Shown in pieces: positions 32,481 to 40,982 of a DNA stretch of 64,000 nt. Location of the stretch: assembly GCF_024172165.1 (NCBI RefSeq), contig NZ_JAMZEB010000002.1, positions 8,592,501 through 8,656,500 on the forward strand, written 5' to 3'. Under the pieces are notes generated by a model. The model worked only from the letters and a program-made list of their open reading frames with translations. It was not told the DNA's origin and ran no database searches. Position 1 is the first letter of the stretch, and each line of letters begins with the position of its first letter. This DNA is from Nonomuraea thailandensis (lineage in GTDB: Bacteria; Actinomycetota; Actinomycetes; Streptosporangiales; Streptosporangiaceae). The translations under genes were made by a program, and so were the position numbers.

Positions 32481-34145
32481 TCACGCGCCGGTCGCCGGAC
32501 CGACGGCCACGGTCGCCGGTCCGACCGCGGAGGACGCCGGCCCGGCGGCGACGGCCGCCGGTCTGACGGCGAAGGTCTCGAAGCTCACGCGGGCCTGCCC
32601 GGTGGCGCTCGATGCCGCGTGCACGCCCGCCTCGCCGGGCCCGTACGGCTCCTCGGCGTCGGACACCTCGGCGACCAGGCTCTCGTTCAGCCACATCCGC
32701 AGGGTCACCTTGCTCCCGCTCTGGCCGCATTCCGCGACGACGCGGTCGGCGGCCGTCCTCGGCACGTCCGCCGGGCCGTACAGGATCCTGCCCCCGGTGC
32801 CCGTGCGGCGCTTGACGATCGACACCTTGCCCGCGCCGCTCACTCCGAACTCGTAACGGTCTCCGGAGCTCGCCGAGCCGTGGCACCACACACCGTACTC
32901 CCCCTCGCCCTCCTCCAGGGTGGCCTTGGCGCTGACGATCACCCCGTTCTCCGGCTCCTGGACGGGGGCCGACTTCCACAGCCGCCAGCCGGGCTCGACG
33001 GTCAGCTCGTAGGCGGCGCCGTCCAGGCGGGCGTCGCCGGCGTCGGACGCGCCGACGGCCCATCCGTCCGTGAACCCGGCCTCGTACGGCCAGGTCCGGG
33101 AGGCCAGGCCGGGCAGGGTCACGGCGGCGACGGCGACGACCAGCGCAGCCGCGCTCCCGGCCGCCGCCACCCACGGCCACCGCCTCCTCCGCCGCCCGCC
33201 GGAAGCCGCCACGACCTCGGGCCGCCCACCGGAAGCCGCCACGACCTCGGGCCGCCTGCCGACAGGCCCGGCTGCAGACTGCTCGGCGGAGGCCGCCACC
33301 GCGCCCACGGGCCGCTGGACGCCCCCCGTCCACGTACGTTCGACCACCTGGGTGGCCGTGGCCAGGCGCGTCCCGCCCACCAACTCGGCCAGCAGCTCCT
33401 GAGCCGTGGGCCGCAGCCGCGCGTCCTTGGCCAGCGCCCGCTCCACCACCCCCCGGATGCCTTCGTCCAGCCCGTCCAGCCACGGCTCCCGATGCAGGAG
33501 CCGGTAGAGCGCCTCGGAGTGCGGGCTCCCGAAGGGCGGCCGGCCCGTCCCGGCGAACGCGATCACCCCGCCCCACGCGAACACGTCGGCGGCGGGCGTC
33601 AGCGGCTCCCCGCGCGCCTGCTCGGGCGCCATGAACGCGGGCGTCCCGAGTATCGCCTGGCTGGCCATGGAGTCGTTGACGAGCTGCGCGACGCCGAAGT
33701 CGATCACGCGCGGTCCCAGCGGCGACAGCAGCACGTTGGAGGGCTTGAGGTCGCGGTGGATCACCCCGGCCCCGTGGATGGCGCTCAGCGCGGTGGCGAC
33801 GCCCACCGCCAGCGCCTCCAGGTTCGCGCCTGACAGCGGCCCCTGCTCGTGCACGGCCTGCGCCAGGTCGGGCCCCTTGACGTACTCGGTGACGAGGTAG
33901 GCCACGTTCCCGTCGATCCCGGCGTCCAGCACGGGCGCGGTGCAGAACCTGGCCACCCGCCGGGCCGCCGCCGCCTCCCGCTCGAACCGCCGCCGGAACA
34001 CCGGATCCCCGGCCAGGTGGGGATGGATGAGCTTGACCGCGGCCAGGCCGCCCGTGGGCGTGGCGGCGAGGTGCACCTCGCCCATGCCGCCCCGGCCGAG
34101 CAGGCGCCGCAGCGTGTAGCCGCCCACGACCCGGTCACCGTTCAT
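32481..34145 (-). CDS. Ser/Thr protein kinase with exported C-terminal domain (AfsK-like position)
   Basis: 554 aa. Kinase domain 1-265: GRGGMGEV glycine loop, Lys38, HRDLKPSN (130-137), DFG (149-151), APE (173-175). An Ala/Gly/Arg linker follows with a 2 x 30-base repeat, then a membrane helix (about 350-372) and a ~180-residue exported beta-rich domain that may sense a ligand. ATG at 34145 fits the family N terminus. It lies 26 bases after the GlxA-like gene and 13 bases before the AfsR-like gene; an AfsK-AfsR type signalling pair is inferred. Confidence 0.88.
   Translation of the reverse strand: MNGDRVVGGYTLRRLLGRGGMGEVHLAATPTGGLAAVKLIHPHLAGDPVFRRRFEREAAAARRVARFCTAPVLDAGIDGNVAYLVTEYVKGPDLAQAVHEQGPLSGANLEALAVGVATALSAIHGAGVIHRDLKPSNVLLSPLGPRVIDFGVAQLVNDSMASQAILGTPAFMAPEQARGEPLTPAADVFAWGGVIAFAGTGRPPFGSPHSEALYRLLHREPWLDGLDEGIRGVVERALAKDARLRPTAQELLAELVGGTRLATATQVVERTWTGGVQRPVGAVAASAEQSAAGPVGRRPEVVAASGGRPEVVAASGGRRRRRWPWVAAAGSAAALVVAVAAVTLPGLASRTWPYEAGFTDGWAVGASDAGDARLDGAAYELTVEPGWRLWKSAPVQEPENGVIVSAKATLEEGEGEYGVWCHGSASSGDRYEFGVSGAGKVSIVKRRTGTGGRILYGPADVPRTAADRVVAECGQSGSKVTLRMWLNESLVAEVSDAEEPYGPGEAGVHAASSATGQARVSFETFAVRPAAVAAGPASSAVGPATVAVGPATGA
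33201..33260 (-). repeat. two 30-base tandem repeats in the kinase linker
   Basis: Units 33201-33230 and 33231-33260 differ at only two positions and encode repeated EVVAASGGRP-type peptide in the cytosolic linker between kinase domain and membrane helix. Confidence 0.75.
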
Positions 34146-34171
34146 CGCAGACACCCTAGCCAGAGCCGGGA

Positions 34172-35134
34172 TCAGCCGACCGCTTGCGTCAGGCGGTAGC
34201 GGGAGGGGGGGATGCCGTACCGGTCGATGAAGGCCTGCCGCAGCGTCTCGGCGGTGCCGAACCCGCAGCGCACCGCCACCGCCGCCATCGGCAGCGAGGT
34301 GGAGGCGAGCAGGTGGGCGGCGGCCTCGGTGCGGGCCTGCCTGACGTAGCGGCCGGGCGTCTGCCCGAGGTGCTTGAGGAAGAGCCTGGTCAGGTGCCGC
34401 TCGCTGACGCCCGCCTCGATCGCCAGCGTGGCCGTGCTCAGGTCGTCGCGCAGGTGGGCCGAGATGTGTTCGAGGGTGCGCTTGACCAGGCTGTTGGCGG
34501 GCGAGGGGGCGCTGACGAACATGCTCATCTGCGCCTGGTCGCCGGGTCGTTGCAGGTAGGTGACGAGGTTCCTGGCGACGGTCCTGGCCAGCTCGGTGCC
34601 GTTGTCCTCCTCCACGAAGGCCAGCATGAGGTCCAGGGCGGCGGTGATGCCCGCGGAGGTGGCGACGTTGCCGTCCCTGATGAAGATCGGGTCGGGGTCC
34701 ACGACGACGTCGGGGTAGAGCTCGGCCATCCGCTCGGCCTGGTGCCAGTGCGTGGTGGCGCGCCGGCCGTCGAGCAGGCCGGCGGCGGCCAGGATGTAGG
34801 AGCCGGTGCAGACGGAGGCGACGCGGCGGCTCTCCTTGGCGAGCCGGCGGACGTGGCTGACGATGAGCGGGTTGCCGGCGGCGTCCTCGTGGCCGATCCC
34901 GCCCGCGACCACGACGGTGTCGAGCGGCCCCGTGACCCGCTCCAGGACGAGCTGGGCGCTCAGGGTCAGCGCCGTGGCCGTGGTGATGGGGTGACCGCCG
35001 GGGGTGGCGACGCGATACTCGTAGTACGGCTGCGCGCCGTGCCAGTTGGCGCTCTCCAGCGTCGAGGTGATGCTCGCGATCTCGAGCAGCTCCGAAGCCT
35101 CGTAGGCCACGATCACGACCCGTCTTCGGTCCAT
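34172..35134 (-). CDS. GlxA-family regulator (DJ-1/PfpI + AraC)
   Basis: 320 aa. N-terminal DJ-1/PfpI glutaminase-like domain (1-190) with the nucleophile-elbow Cys in ASVCTGSYILAAAGLL, followed by ATTHWHQ; C-terminal AraC/XylS double helix-turn-helix (about 220-318, VSERHLTRLFLKHLGQTPG and VAVRCGFGTAETLRQAF). It is probably an activator. ATG at 35134 was chosen because the PfpI fold starts at VVIVAYE. It is divergent from a small membrane protein gene across 99 bases, which is its most likely target, and may lead the kinase and AfsR-like genes. Confidence 0.85.
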   Translation of the reverse strand: MDRRRVVIVAYEASELLEIASITSTLESANWHGAQPYYEYRVATPGGHPITTATALTLSAQLVLERVTGPLDTVVVAGGIGHEDAAGNPLIVSHVRRLAKESRRVASVCTGSYILAAAGLLDGRRATTHWHQAERMAELYPDVVVDPDPIFIRDGNVATSAGITAALDLMLAFVEEDNGTELARTVARNLVTYLQRPGDQAQMSMFVSAPSPANSLVKRTLEHISAHLRDDLSTATLAIEAGVSERHLTRLFLKHLGQTPGRYVRQARTEAAAHLLASTSLPMAAVAVRCGFGTAETLRQAFIDRYGIPPSRYRLTQAVG

Positions 35135-35233
35135 GGCCCCGACTGTAGGTCCGAAGGACGCAGAACCCAAGTTTCCGGACCTTCCCGGCCGTCGCCCTTG
35201 GCCGCCGCGGCCCGTACCGGCGACAGTCGGGGC

Positions 35234-35644
35234 ATGACGACGACGACACCTCCCAAGACCGGGCGCCGCTGGGGCAGGTTCGCCCTCCACTACGTCGAAA
35301 TGATCATCGCGATGTTCGTCGGGATGTTCGCGCTCGGCATGCTGCAGTCAGCCGTCGGCCTCGGCGTCTCCCACGCCGAGCAGCCGGAGCTGTGGTACCT
35401 GTCGATGGCGCTGAACATGTCGATCGGCATGGCGGCGTGGATGCGGTTCCGCGGCCACGGCTGGGCGCCGACGCTGGAGATGTGCGCGATCATGTTCGCG
35501 CCCGCCGTCCCGCTCTTCCCCCTGCTGTGGACTGGGGTCATGGACGCCGGCGGGCTGATGCTGGTCTCGCACGTGGTGATGTTCCCGCTCATGCTGGTGG
35601 CGATGCTGCGCCGCCTCGACGAGTACGCCGGGTGCGCTCATTGA
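35234..35644 (+). CDS. small four-helix membrane protein
   Basis: 136 aa with four hydrophobic helices and charged/His residues inside the membrane part (LHYVEMIIAMFVGMFALGM in helix 1, MFRGHGW-like loop). Members of this type are found in actinobacteria without known function; no transporter or enzyme motif is visible. It is divergent from the GlxA-like regulator. Its last 56 bases overlap the end of the convergent ARPP-like gene. Confidence 0.68.
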   Translation: MTTTTPPKTGRRWGRFALHYVEMIIAMFVGMFALGMLQSAVGLGVSHAEQPELWYLSMALNMSIGMAAWMRFRGHGWAPTLEMCAIMFAPAVPLFPLLWTGVMDAGGLMLVSHVVMFPLMLVAMLRRLDEYAGCAH

Positions 35645-36752
35645 GCTGCTTGCGGAAGGCGTCCATGACGTCCTGCCGCAGCAGGTGCCCGAACCCCGAC
35701 CGCTCCAGCCGCGCTCCCAGCGCGGGCACGCTGATCCCGAGCGCGGCGGCGGTGCCGGCCAGGTTCCAGCCGTGCGCGGCCAGCTCGCTCAGCAGGTGGC
35801 CGCGCCGGCACTGCGCCTCCGACAGCCTGAACGTCTTCAGGTAGGCCGGCCGCCCGTCCTCATCGGTGATCGTCTCGCCGATGTGGTTCTCGCTCTTGCG
35901 CTCGAACGAGGGCAGGAAGCGGCTCAGCGTGTACCGGCCCATCCGGTGGACCTCCTCCACCCGCGCGGGGGCGCCCAGCAGCCCGGCCGCCATGACCGAG
36001 TCGTGGAAGCCCGCCCATTCGCGCTCGACCCGCTCGGCCTCGGCCCGCAGGCCGGCCAGGCCGGTGACCGCGCTCTCGTCGATCGCCGCGCGGAAGTCCC
36101 TGGCAGGGAAGAAGAGGGCGTACTCGTAGATCAGCTCGCCGTACAGGTCGCGGATGAGGGTCGGGTGCAGCGCCCGGTGGTCCTCCGGATGCGGCACCAC
36201 GAACGCGCTGGCCAGCGTGTCCCCCGCGTACAGCAGCAGCCCGCACTGCCCCGGGTAGATCTCGAAGACCTTGAGCGCGTCGTCCAGCCCGCGCACCTCC
36301 GCCCCCGTGTAGGCGTCCTCGGCCCGCGGTGACAGGCCGTGCGCGAGCGCCTGGCGCGACCACTCCTCCCACGCGATCTCGGGGCCGCCGAAGTGCAGCG
36401 CGAGGAAGCCCTCCATGGCCAGGTGCAACGGCAGGAACCGGAGCCGGCCGGCGTCCACCCGGCGGGCCATCCTGCGCCGCGCCCGGACGCACACGTGCCG
36501 CAGCGGCTGCCCGAGCTGCGTGCCGTACGCCGCCGCCGGGGTGCCGTCATCGGTCCAGGACGCGACGAAGGCGTGCGGCACGTACGCGGTGTAGAGCGTG
36601 CGGTCCGGCAGGAACACCACGCTCGCCTCGTCGCCGTACACCTTGGCGTGCAGCCGCAGGTCCTCGATGGGCTCGCGGCGCACGAGCGGCACCAGCCGCA
36701 TGGCGCCCCAGGTCTGCGCGGGCCGCGTCTCCAGGCCGTCCAGGTCGATCAT
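35589..36752 (-). CDS. ARPP-type domain protein with C-terminal Fis-like HTH
   Basis: 387 aa. The N terminus LETRPAQTWGAMRLVPLVRR looks like the ARPP-2 domain (a predicted conflict-system domain; this assignment is from memory of the family and moderately sure). The body (to ~300) has no familiar catalytic motif. Residues ~318-355 (LLSELAAHGWNLAGTAAALG, ISVPALGARLERSGF) are a Fis-type helix-turn-helix like that at the end of sigma54 activators, and the very C terminus is Arg-rich, so it probably binds DNA or RNA. The ATG overlaps the stop of the TROVE/vWA-like gene (ATGA), so the two products are made together. Confidence 0.6.
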   Translation of the reverse strand: MIDLDGLETRPAQTWGAMRLVPLVRREPIEDLRLHAKVYGDEASVVFLPDRTLYTAYVPHAFVASWTDDGTPAAAYGTQLGQPLRHVCVRARRRMARRVDAGRLRFLPLHLAMEGFLALHFGGPEIAWEEWSRQALAHGLSPRAEDAYTGAEVRGLDDALKVFEIYPGQCGLLLYAGDTLASAFVVPHPEDHRALHPTLIRDLYGELIYEYALFFPARDFRAAIDESAVTGLAGLRAEAERVEREWAGFHDSVMAAGLLGAPARVEEVHRMGRYTLSRFLPSFERKSENHIGETITDEDGRPAYLKTFRLSEAQCRRGHLLSELAAHGWNLAGTAAALGISVPALGARLERSGFGHLLRQDVMDAFRKQLNERTRRTRRGGAASPPA

Positions 36753-38137
36753 CGTCGCGCCGCCCGATCCTCCAGGTACGCCCGCAGCTCCGCGAGCCCC
36801 GTCCGTCCTTCCGCGAACCTGGCCAGCTCCACCAGCGCCGGCAGGTCCTCGGCGTCGCGGACGCCGGCCGTCGGCACGACCGGAGCCAGCCGGCGCACCT
36901 CGAACCGCTCGGCGTCGAAGACCGGGTTCAGGTGCACGATCCCCACCTCGCCCGCCGGGTCGAGCTTGCGCCGCCAGACGCGCAGCACCTCGCTCGCCAG
37001 CCCCGGCGGCGCGTTGTCCCAGCCGTCGGAGACGATGACGAGCAGGCGGGGCCGACCTTCGAGGGCGTCGATGATCCGCCGCCCCAGCGGCGTGGGCCCG
37101 GACGGGCGCACCTGGAGCGGGTCGGAGCGGCGCGAGAGCCACAGCGCGCGGTACGAGCCCGCCAGCGCCTCCAGCAGGTAGTGGCAGGCCAGCGCGACCG
37201 CCAGTGGCCGGCGGCGCTTCACCGGCGAGCCGAAGGAGGAGAAGCTGTCGTCCAGCACCGCCGCCACGCTGCCCCACGTGCCGGCCCGCGCGCCCGCCGC
37301 CCGCGCCGCCGAGGCGCGCAGCGCCGCGACCAGCTCGGCACGCCGCCGCGTCCGCACGTCTGCGGCCGGCGACAGCACGTACGAGGCCAGCCTGACCAGC
37401 GGCATCGCGGCCAGATCCGCCTCGGTGCGCACGCCGTCGCGCTCGGCCGCCCCGCTCAGCCGCAGCCGCTCCAGCCTGGTCAGCCGGGGCGCGACCCGCT
37501 CCAGGAAGACGGCGCGGGCGATGCCGTGGCGGGCGGCGAAGCCCTCGGCGACCGTGTACGGCAGGTCGTACAGGGCGTTCTTGTCGTAGTGCGCCCGCCG
37601 CCACGTCTCCAGGATGGGCGTGTCGTACCGGGCGCGGCTGAACGGCGCGAACAGGAAGTCGCCCAGCTCGCCCTCAGGCCGCAGGTGCGCGTGCCGCACG
37701 GCCGACTTCACCGCCGAGCGGTACTTGACCGCGTCGAAGGCCAGGTCGGGCCGGGCGGCGAGCCAGTCGCGGACGAGCGCGCGGGTGCGCCGGTTGTTCA
37801 CGCCCGCGCGGCGCAGCTCCTGGAAGAGCCGGTAGACGCGGGGCGGGCTCATCCGGCCCAGCCGCCACGCGATCAGCCGCGCGTCGCCCTCGTGGCCGCC
37901 CTTGCGCCGCAGCAGGTTGGCGATGATCAGGGCGGCGTTGTGGTCGTTGATGTCGAGCGCGAGCGTGGCGGCGTACAGGCCGGGATAGTTGCCGTGGATG
38001 TAGCTGTGCAGGAAGGCGAGGGAGAGCCGCTGCTCGCCGGCCGCGCTGTGGAACTCGCGCTGGCCGGTCGAGGTGATCGCCGCGTTCGCGAAGAGCAGCA
38101 CGTCCTCGCACTCGATCAGGTCGGCGTAGGTCTCCAT
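36749..38137 (-). CDS. TROVE/vWA-like (Ro60-like) protein
   Basis: 462 aa. Residues 1-280 are helical repeats of the TROVE/HEAT type seen in Ro60 RNA-binding rings (YPGLYAATLALDINDHNAAL). The C-terminal part has von Willebrand A features: MIDAS DxSxS as DDSFS (296-300) after a beta strand, and IVSDGWDN near 372-380 as a later metal-loop strand. Ro-type proteins bind Y-like RNAs and assist RNA quality control in bacteria. It is the first gene of a two-gene unit with the ARPP-like protein. Identity as TROVE is inferred from layout, not from a strong signature. Confidence 0.62.
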   Translation of the reverse strand: METYADLIECEDVLLFANAAITSTGQREFHSAAGEQRLSLAFLHSYIHGNYPGLYAATLALDINDHNAALIIANLLRRKGGHEGDARLIAWRLGRMSPPRVYRLFQELRRAGVNNRRTRALVRDWLAARPDLAFDAVKYRSAVKSAVRHAHLRPEGELGDFLFAPFSRARYDTPILETWRRAHYDKNALYDLPYTVAEGFAARHGIARAVFLERVAPRLTRLERLRLSGAAERDGVRTEADLAAMPLVRLASYVLSPAADVRTRRRAELVAALRASAARAAGARAGTWGSVAAVLDDSFSSFGSPVKRRRPLAVALACHYLLEALAGSYRALWLSRRSDPLQVRPSGPTPLGRRIIDALEGRPRLLVIVSDGWDNAPPGLASEVLRVWRRKLDPAGEVGIVHLNPVFDAERFEVRRLAPVVPTAGVRDAEDLPALVELARFAEGRTGLAELRAYLEDRAARR

Positions 38138-38288
38138 CGGCTCCCCCGGAGGTCGTCGACTGGCCGGGGAATGGAGGCACGAGCTGCGAAAGTATCGCTG
38201 TACAGGCGGATTCCGGAAGTCGTACCGGAGTCCCGCGGCCAGTCTGGTTCCGGACCCTACCGGGGGTTCGCGGCGGGCGCGAAGGGAT

Positions 38289-39122
38289 CTAAGCCGCTTC
38301 GCGCCGGCCGTCGTCGGCGCGCAGGAACGCCTCCAGCCCGGCCAGGTCGTCGGTGTTGATGTGGTCGACGTCCGCGGCGACCAGCTCCCGCCAGAGCGCG
38401 TCCCTGGCCGGCCCCGCCGTGTCGGGCGTGGCCCAGAAGCGCACCCGCTGCCCGTCGCGGTGGGCGGTGGCCACGATCTGGCGCAGCTTGTCCCGCTCGG
38501 CGGCGGGCATCTCGCCCACGCCGGTCCAGGTGAAGTGGTTCGTCCAGTTGTCGCTGATCAGCGGGATCAGGGCCGGGTCGCCCTGGCCGAGGTCGGCCAT
38601 GCGGCCGTCGTAGAAGGCGTAGCGCCGCTCCTGGGCGGCCATGAGGTCGCGCGGCCGGTCGCCGCTGATCACCACGGTGACCGCGCCGGGCTTGACCCTG
38701 CCCTTGTGGTAGCCGGTGAGCATCTTGCGGTAGCTCTTGAGCACCCTGTCCAGCTCGGTGTAGGTGGCGGCGCCGTTGTTCTTGATGTCCACCAGGAGCT
38801 GGAGCTGCTGGCGGCTGCGCGGGTAGACGCTGCCGTGGCGGACGCGCTCGGCCAGCGGGTCCAGGTAGAGCGACTGCAGCGTGCGTCCTGGCCGCAGGTC
38901 CTCGGGGTCGTGCCCGACGCGCAGCTCGCCGTCCACCAGGTAGATGTCGGCCTCGACGCTGGTGAACCCGTGGTCGAGGGCGTCCAGGAGGGGGCGCTCG
39001 TGCTCGTAGTCGTTGTGCGCGTGGGCGCGGGGCAGGGGCTGGACGGCCGTCGCCGAGGCAGGGACGGCCGTCAGCAGCAGCGCGCCGGCGGCGGCCAGCA
39101 CGCCCAGGGTTCGACGCAACAT
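38289..39122 (-). CDS. secreted phosphatidylinositol-/glycerophosphodiester phosphodiesterase-family protein
   Basis: 277 aa with a Sec signal peptide (1-25, cleavage after ASA). The TIM-barrel starts with RAHAHNDYEHERPLLDALDH, where the two catalytic histidines are expected, followed by SVEADIYLVDGELRVGHD with the metal-binding Glu/Asp. This belongs to the PLC-like phosphodiesterase superfamily (GDPD/Alt-type). It is probably secreted and acts on lipids or teichoic-acid-like glycerophosphodiesters. AGGAGA ribosome site upstream. The next gene upstream on the same strand is 79 bases away. Confidence 0.82.
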   Translation of the reverse strand: MLRRTLGVLAAAGALLLTAVPASATAVQPLPRAHAHNDYEHERPLLDALDHGFTSVEADIYLVDGELRVGHDPEDLRPGRTLQSLYLDPLAERVRHGSVYPRSRQQLQLLVDIKNNGAATYTELDRVLKSYRKMLTGYHKGRVKPGAVTVVISGDRPRDLMAAQERRYAFYDGRMADLGQGDPALIPLISDNWTNHFTWTGVGEMPAAERDKLRQIVATAHRDGQRVRFWATPDTAGPARDALWRELVAADVDHINTDDLAGLEAFLRADDGRREAA

Positions 39123-39201
39123 CGCATCTCCTATCGAGGGATGATCGAGACGCGTGTCACGGTATGCGGGAAAAGTGTGACAGGAGTGACGTTCGCCTGA
39201 A

Positions 39202-39792
39202 TTATCGGCTCTGTGCCTTGATCCGCCCCAGCGTGGCCTGCCGATCCCGGATGTCCGAGATCAGCACGTGCGCGACCAGCAACAGCCCCAGGCAGAGGAC
39301 GTCGGCGGCCCACCACGGGATCTCGGCCAGCAGCAGGTATCCCTGGCCGTCGCTCAGCGACCTGATCACCACCGTGACCACGGCCACCACGAGCGTGACC
39401 AGCCCCCAGCTCCACAGCGGCGGCAGGCTGCCCTTGTTCCACAGCCGCACCCGCCAGTTCATGAACACGGCCAGCACGCCCAGCAGCGCGCAGAGGCCGA
39501 TCAGCCACCACGGCAGGGCGAAGGCGGTCTGCTCGGAGATCTGGTCCCGCGTCGTGCGCAGCTCCGCCTCGGCCTCCCGCCTGGCCTGCTCGGCGGCGGC
39601 GAGCCGGCGTTCGAGCTGGGCCACGCTCTGCTGCTGCCGGGCGGGCGGCGCGGAGTCCTGCGTCGGCAACATCCGCGTCACCACGGTCAGCATGATCGCC
39701 ACGAACGACAGCGCCAGCACGATGGCCATGAACAGGTCGATGAAGCGCAGGTCGAGCGGCGGCGCGAACGACCTCGGAGCCCGCTTCCTCAC
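39202..39792 (-). CDS. TolR/MotB-like membrane protein with extra C-terminal helices
   Basis: 196 aa. The N terminus PPLDLRFIDLFMAIVLALSF looks like the single ion-conducting helix of ExbD/TolR/MotB proteins, with Asp residues just at its start (Asp14, Asp19). A coiled coil follows (about 50-85, LERRLAAAEQARREAEAEL), then three further membrane helices (about 92-110, 122-140, 155-175) that known stator B subunits do not have. No OmpA peptidoglycan-binding domain is present. GTG start overlaps the stop of the MotA/TolQ-like gene (GTGA). Function unknown; see the findings. Confidence 0.65.
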   Translation of the reverse strand: MRKRAPRSFAPPLDLRFIDLFMAIVLALSFVAIMLTVVTRMLPTQDSAPPARQQQSVAQLERRLAAAEQARREAEAELRTTRDQISEQTAFALPWWLIGLCALLGVLAVFMNWRVRLWNKGSLPPLWSWGLVTLVVAVVTVVIRSLSDGQGYLLLAEIPWWAADVLCLGLLLVAHVLISDIRDRQATLGRIKAQSR

Positions 39793-40712
39793 TGCTCCCT
39801 CACCAGCGTGTACTTCTGCGGCCGGCTCTCGGCGGCGGCCAGCCGGTCCACCGCGGTGCGCAGCGCGTCCAGGCCCTTCACCAGCTCCTCGGTCCTGCCC
39901 CGCGAGTGGGCCAGCTCCTGCGTGAGGCCCTGCATGTGGGAAAGCTCCCTGGTCAGCCCCTGCACCTGGGCCAGCTCGCGGGTGAGCCCCGCCAGGCCGG
40001 GCCCCGCCTCCTTGCCGGGCAGGCGGGCGAGGTAGATCAGGAACACCTCGTCCGCCGCTCCGACGTTGGCCCGCTCGGCCCGCTCGACCAGGGCCATCGC
40101 GCCGAACGCGAGCACGCTGAGGAACAGCGCGATCATCGTGACGCCGAACGCGGAGGCCAGCTCGGGCAGCACGAACTGCTTGAGCGCGGCGATCAGCACG
40201 CCGGGGTCGCCCCGCCCGTCCAGCGCGTTGCCGAACGAGCTCACCATCGCCGCCATGGTCAGCGCGGTGCCGATGAACCCGAAGACCGGCAGCGCCCAGA
40301 TGAGCGCGTGGTCGAGGTGATGCCGGTTGGCCATCTCGCTCTCGTCCAGCGCGGAGCGGGCGCTGAGCACGGCCTCGCAGTCGCTGCCGGCCTCGGCCGC
40401 CTCCTTGAACAGCTTGAGCCGCCGCGCCACCAGCGTCTCCTCGCCCAGCTTCACCGAACCGATGCTCGCCACCGCCCGCGCCGTCGCGGCGCTCTCGCGC
40501 CGGATGTCGGGCACCGCCCTGACGATCCTCAGCACGGTGGTCAGGAACACCGCGATGACGAGAGTGACCACTAGCTCGGCCGCCGCCGGGGCCGTCGTCG
40601 CGCCCACGAGCCGCAACAGCGCCCCCACCGCGCCCGCCACCAGCAGCACCCCGGACACCAGCAACCCCACCAGTGGCGCGAACGCCGAATGGCGCCAGTC
40701 GTACCTTGACAC
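39789..40712 (-). CDS. MotA/TolQ/ExbB-family proton channel-like protein
   Basis: 307 aa with four to five helices. The MotA_ExbB core is LIWALPVFGFIGTALTMAA (helix 3, about 138-156) and AFGVTMIALFLSVLAFGAMA (helix 4, about 188-207) separated by a cytosolic segment; this is the family's conserved Gly/Pro-Ala/Thr pore region. The C terminus (about 240-275) is a cytosolic coiled coil with three 10-residue repeats (LTRELAQVQG, LTRELSHMQG, LTQELAHSRG). GTG start follows AGGTGGGG. It is coupled to a TolR-like protein, so an ion-driven motor or stator is inferred. Confidence 0.75.
   Translation of the reverse strand: MSRYDWRHSAFAPLVGLLVSGVLLVAGAVGALLRLVGATTAPAAAELVVTLVIAVFLTTVLRIVRAVPDIRRESAATARAVASIGSVKLGEETLVARRLKLFKEAAEAGSDCEAVLSARSALDESEMANRHHLDHALIWALPVFGFIGTALTMAAMVSSFGNALDGRGDPGVLIAALKQFVLPELASAFGVTMIALFLSVLAFGAMALVERAERANVGAADEVFLIYLARLPGKEAGPGLAGLTRELAQVQGLTRELSHMQGLTQELAHSRGRTEELVKGLDALRTAVDRLAAAESRPQKYTLVREQ
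39911..40000 (-). repeat. three degenerate 30-base repeats encoding coiled-coil decads
   Basis: Three successive ~30-base units at the end of the MotA/TolQ-like gene encode LTxEL-containing decapeptides, extending the cytosolic coiled coil in equal steps. Confidence 0.6.
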
Positions 40713-40960
40713 GCTTGAACCCCACCTAGAACACAGGAATTGTCAAAGCAACACCTAAGCACACGTAGAGCAATGATTGGTGACAGAGTGGCAGATTTGT
40801 AACTCAGAGCGGGCAACCGATCGCTCAACGGTCACGACTACAACTCGGTCGCCGGCCCGAACACGGGCTCCCCGGTGAGTGGCAGGTCGTCTATCCCGGC
40901 GTCGGCGTCCGAGAGACAGCGCCTTCTCCGCCACCCACGCCTCCGGCTCGTGACCCCGCG

Positions 40961-40982
40961 CACCCCGGCGGGGGCCGGGGTG
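40961..40982 (-). terminator. stem-loop directly after the toxin-like gene
   Basis: CACCCCGGC-GGGG-GCCGGGGTG, a perfect 9-bp stem with a 4-base loop, begins at the base after the stop codon of the gene at 40983. There is no U-tract, so it would be an actinobacterial I-shaped terminator. The rest of the 270-base space 40713-40960 shows no gene. Confidence 0.6.

Noticed and set aside
29558..34145. A secondary-metabolite cluster suggested by the AfsR/SARP regulator
   Set aside because: No polyketide, peptide, terpene or other biosynthetic genes occur near it in this window.
39202..40712. A Zorya anti-phage system
   Set aside because: The A and B genes recall ZorA/ZorB, but ZorA is much longer, the B protein lacks the OmpA-type domain, and no ZorC, ZorD or ZorE gene lies beside them.
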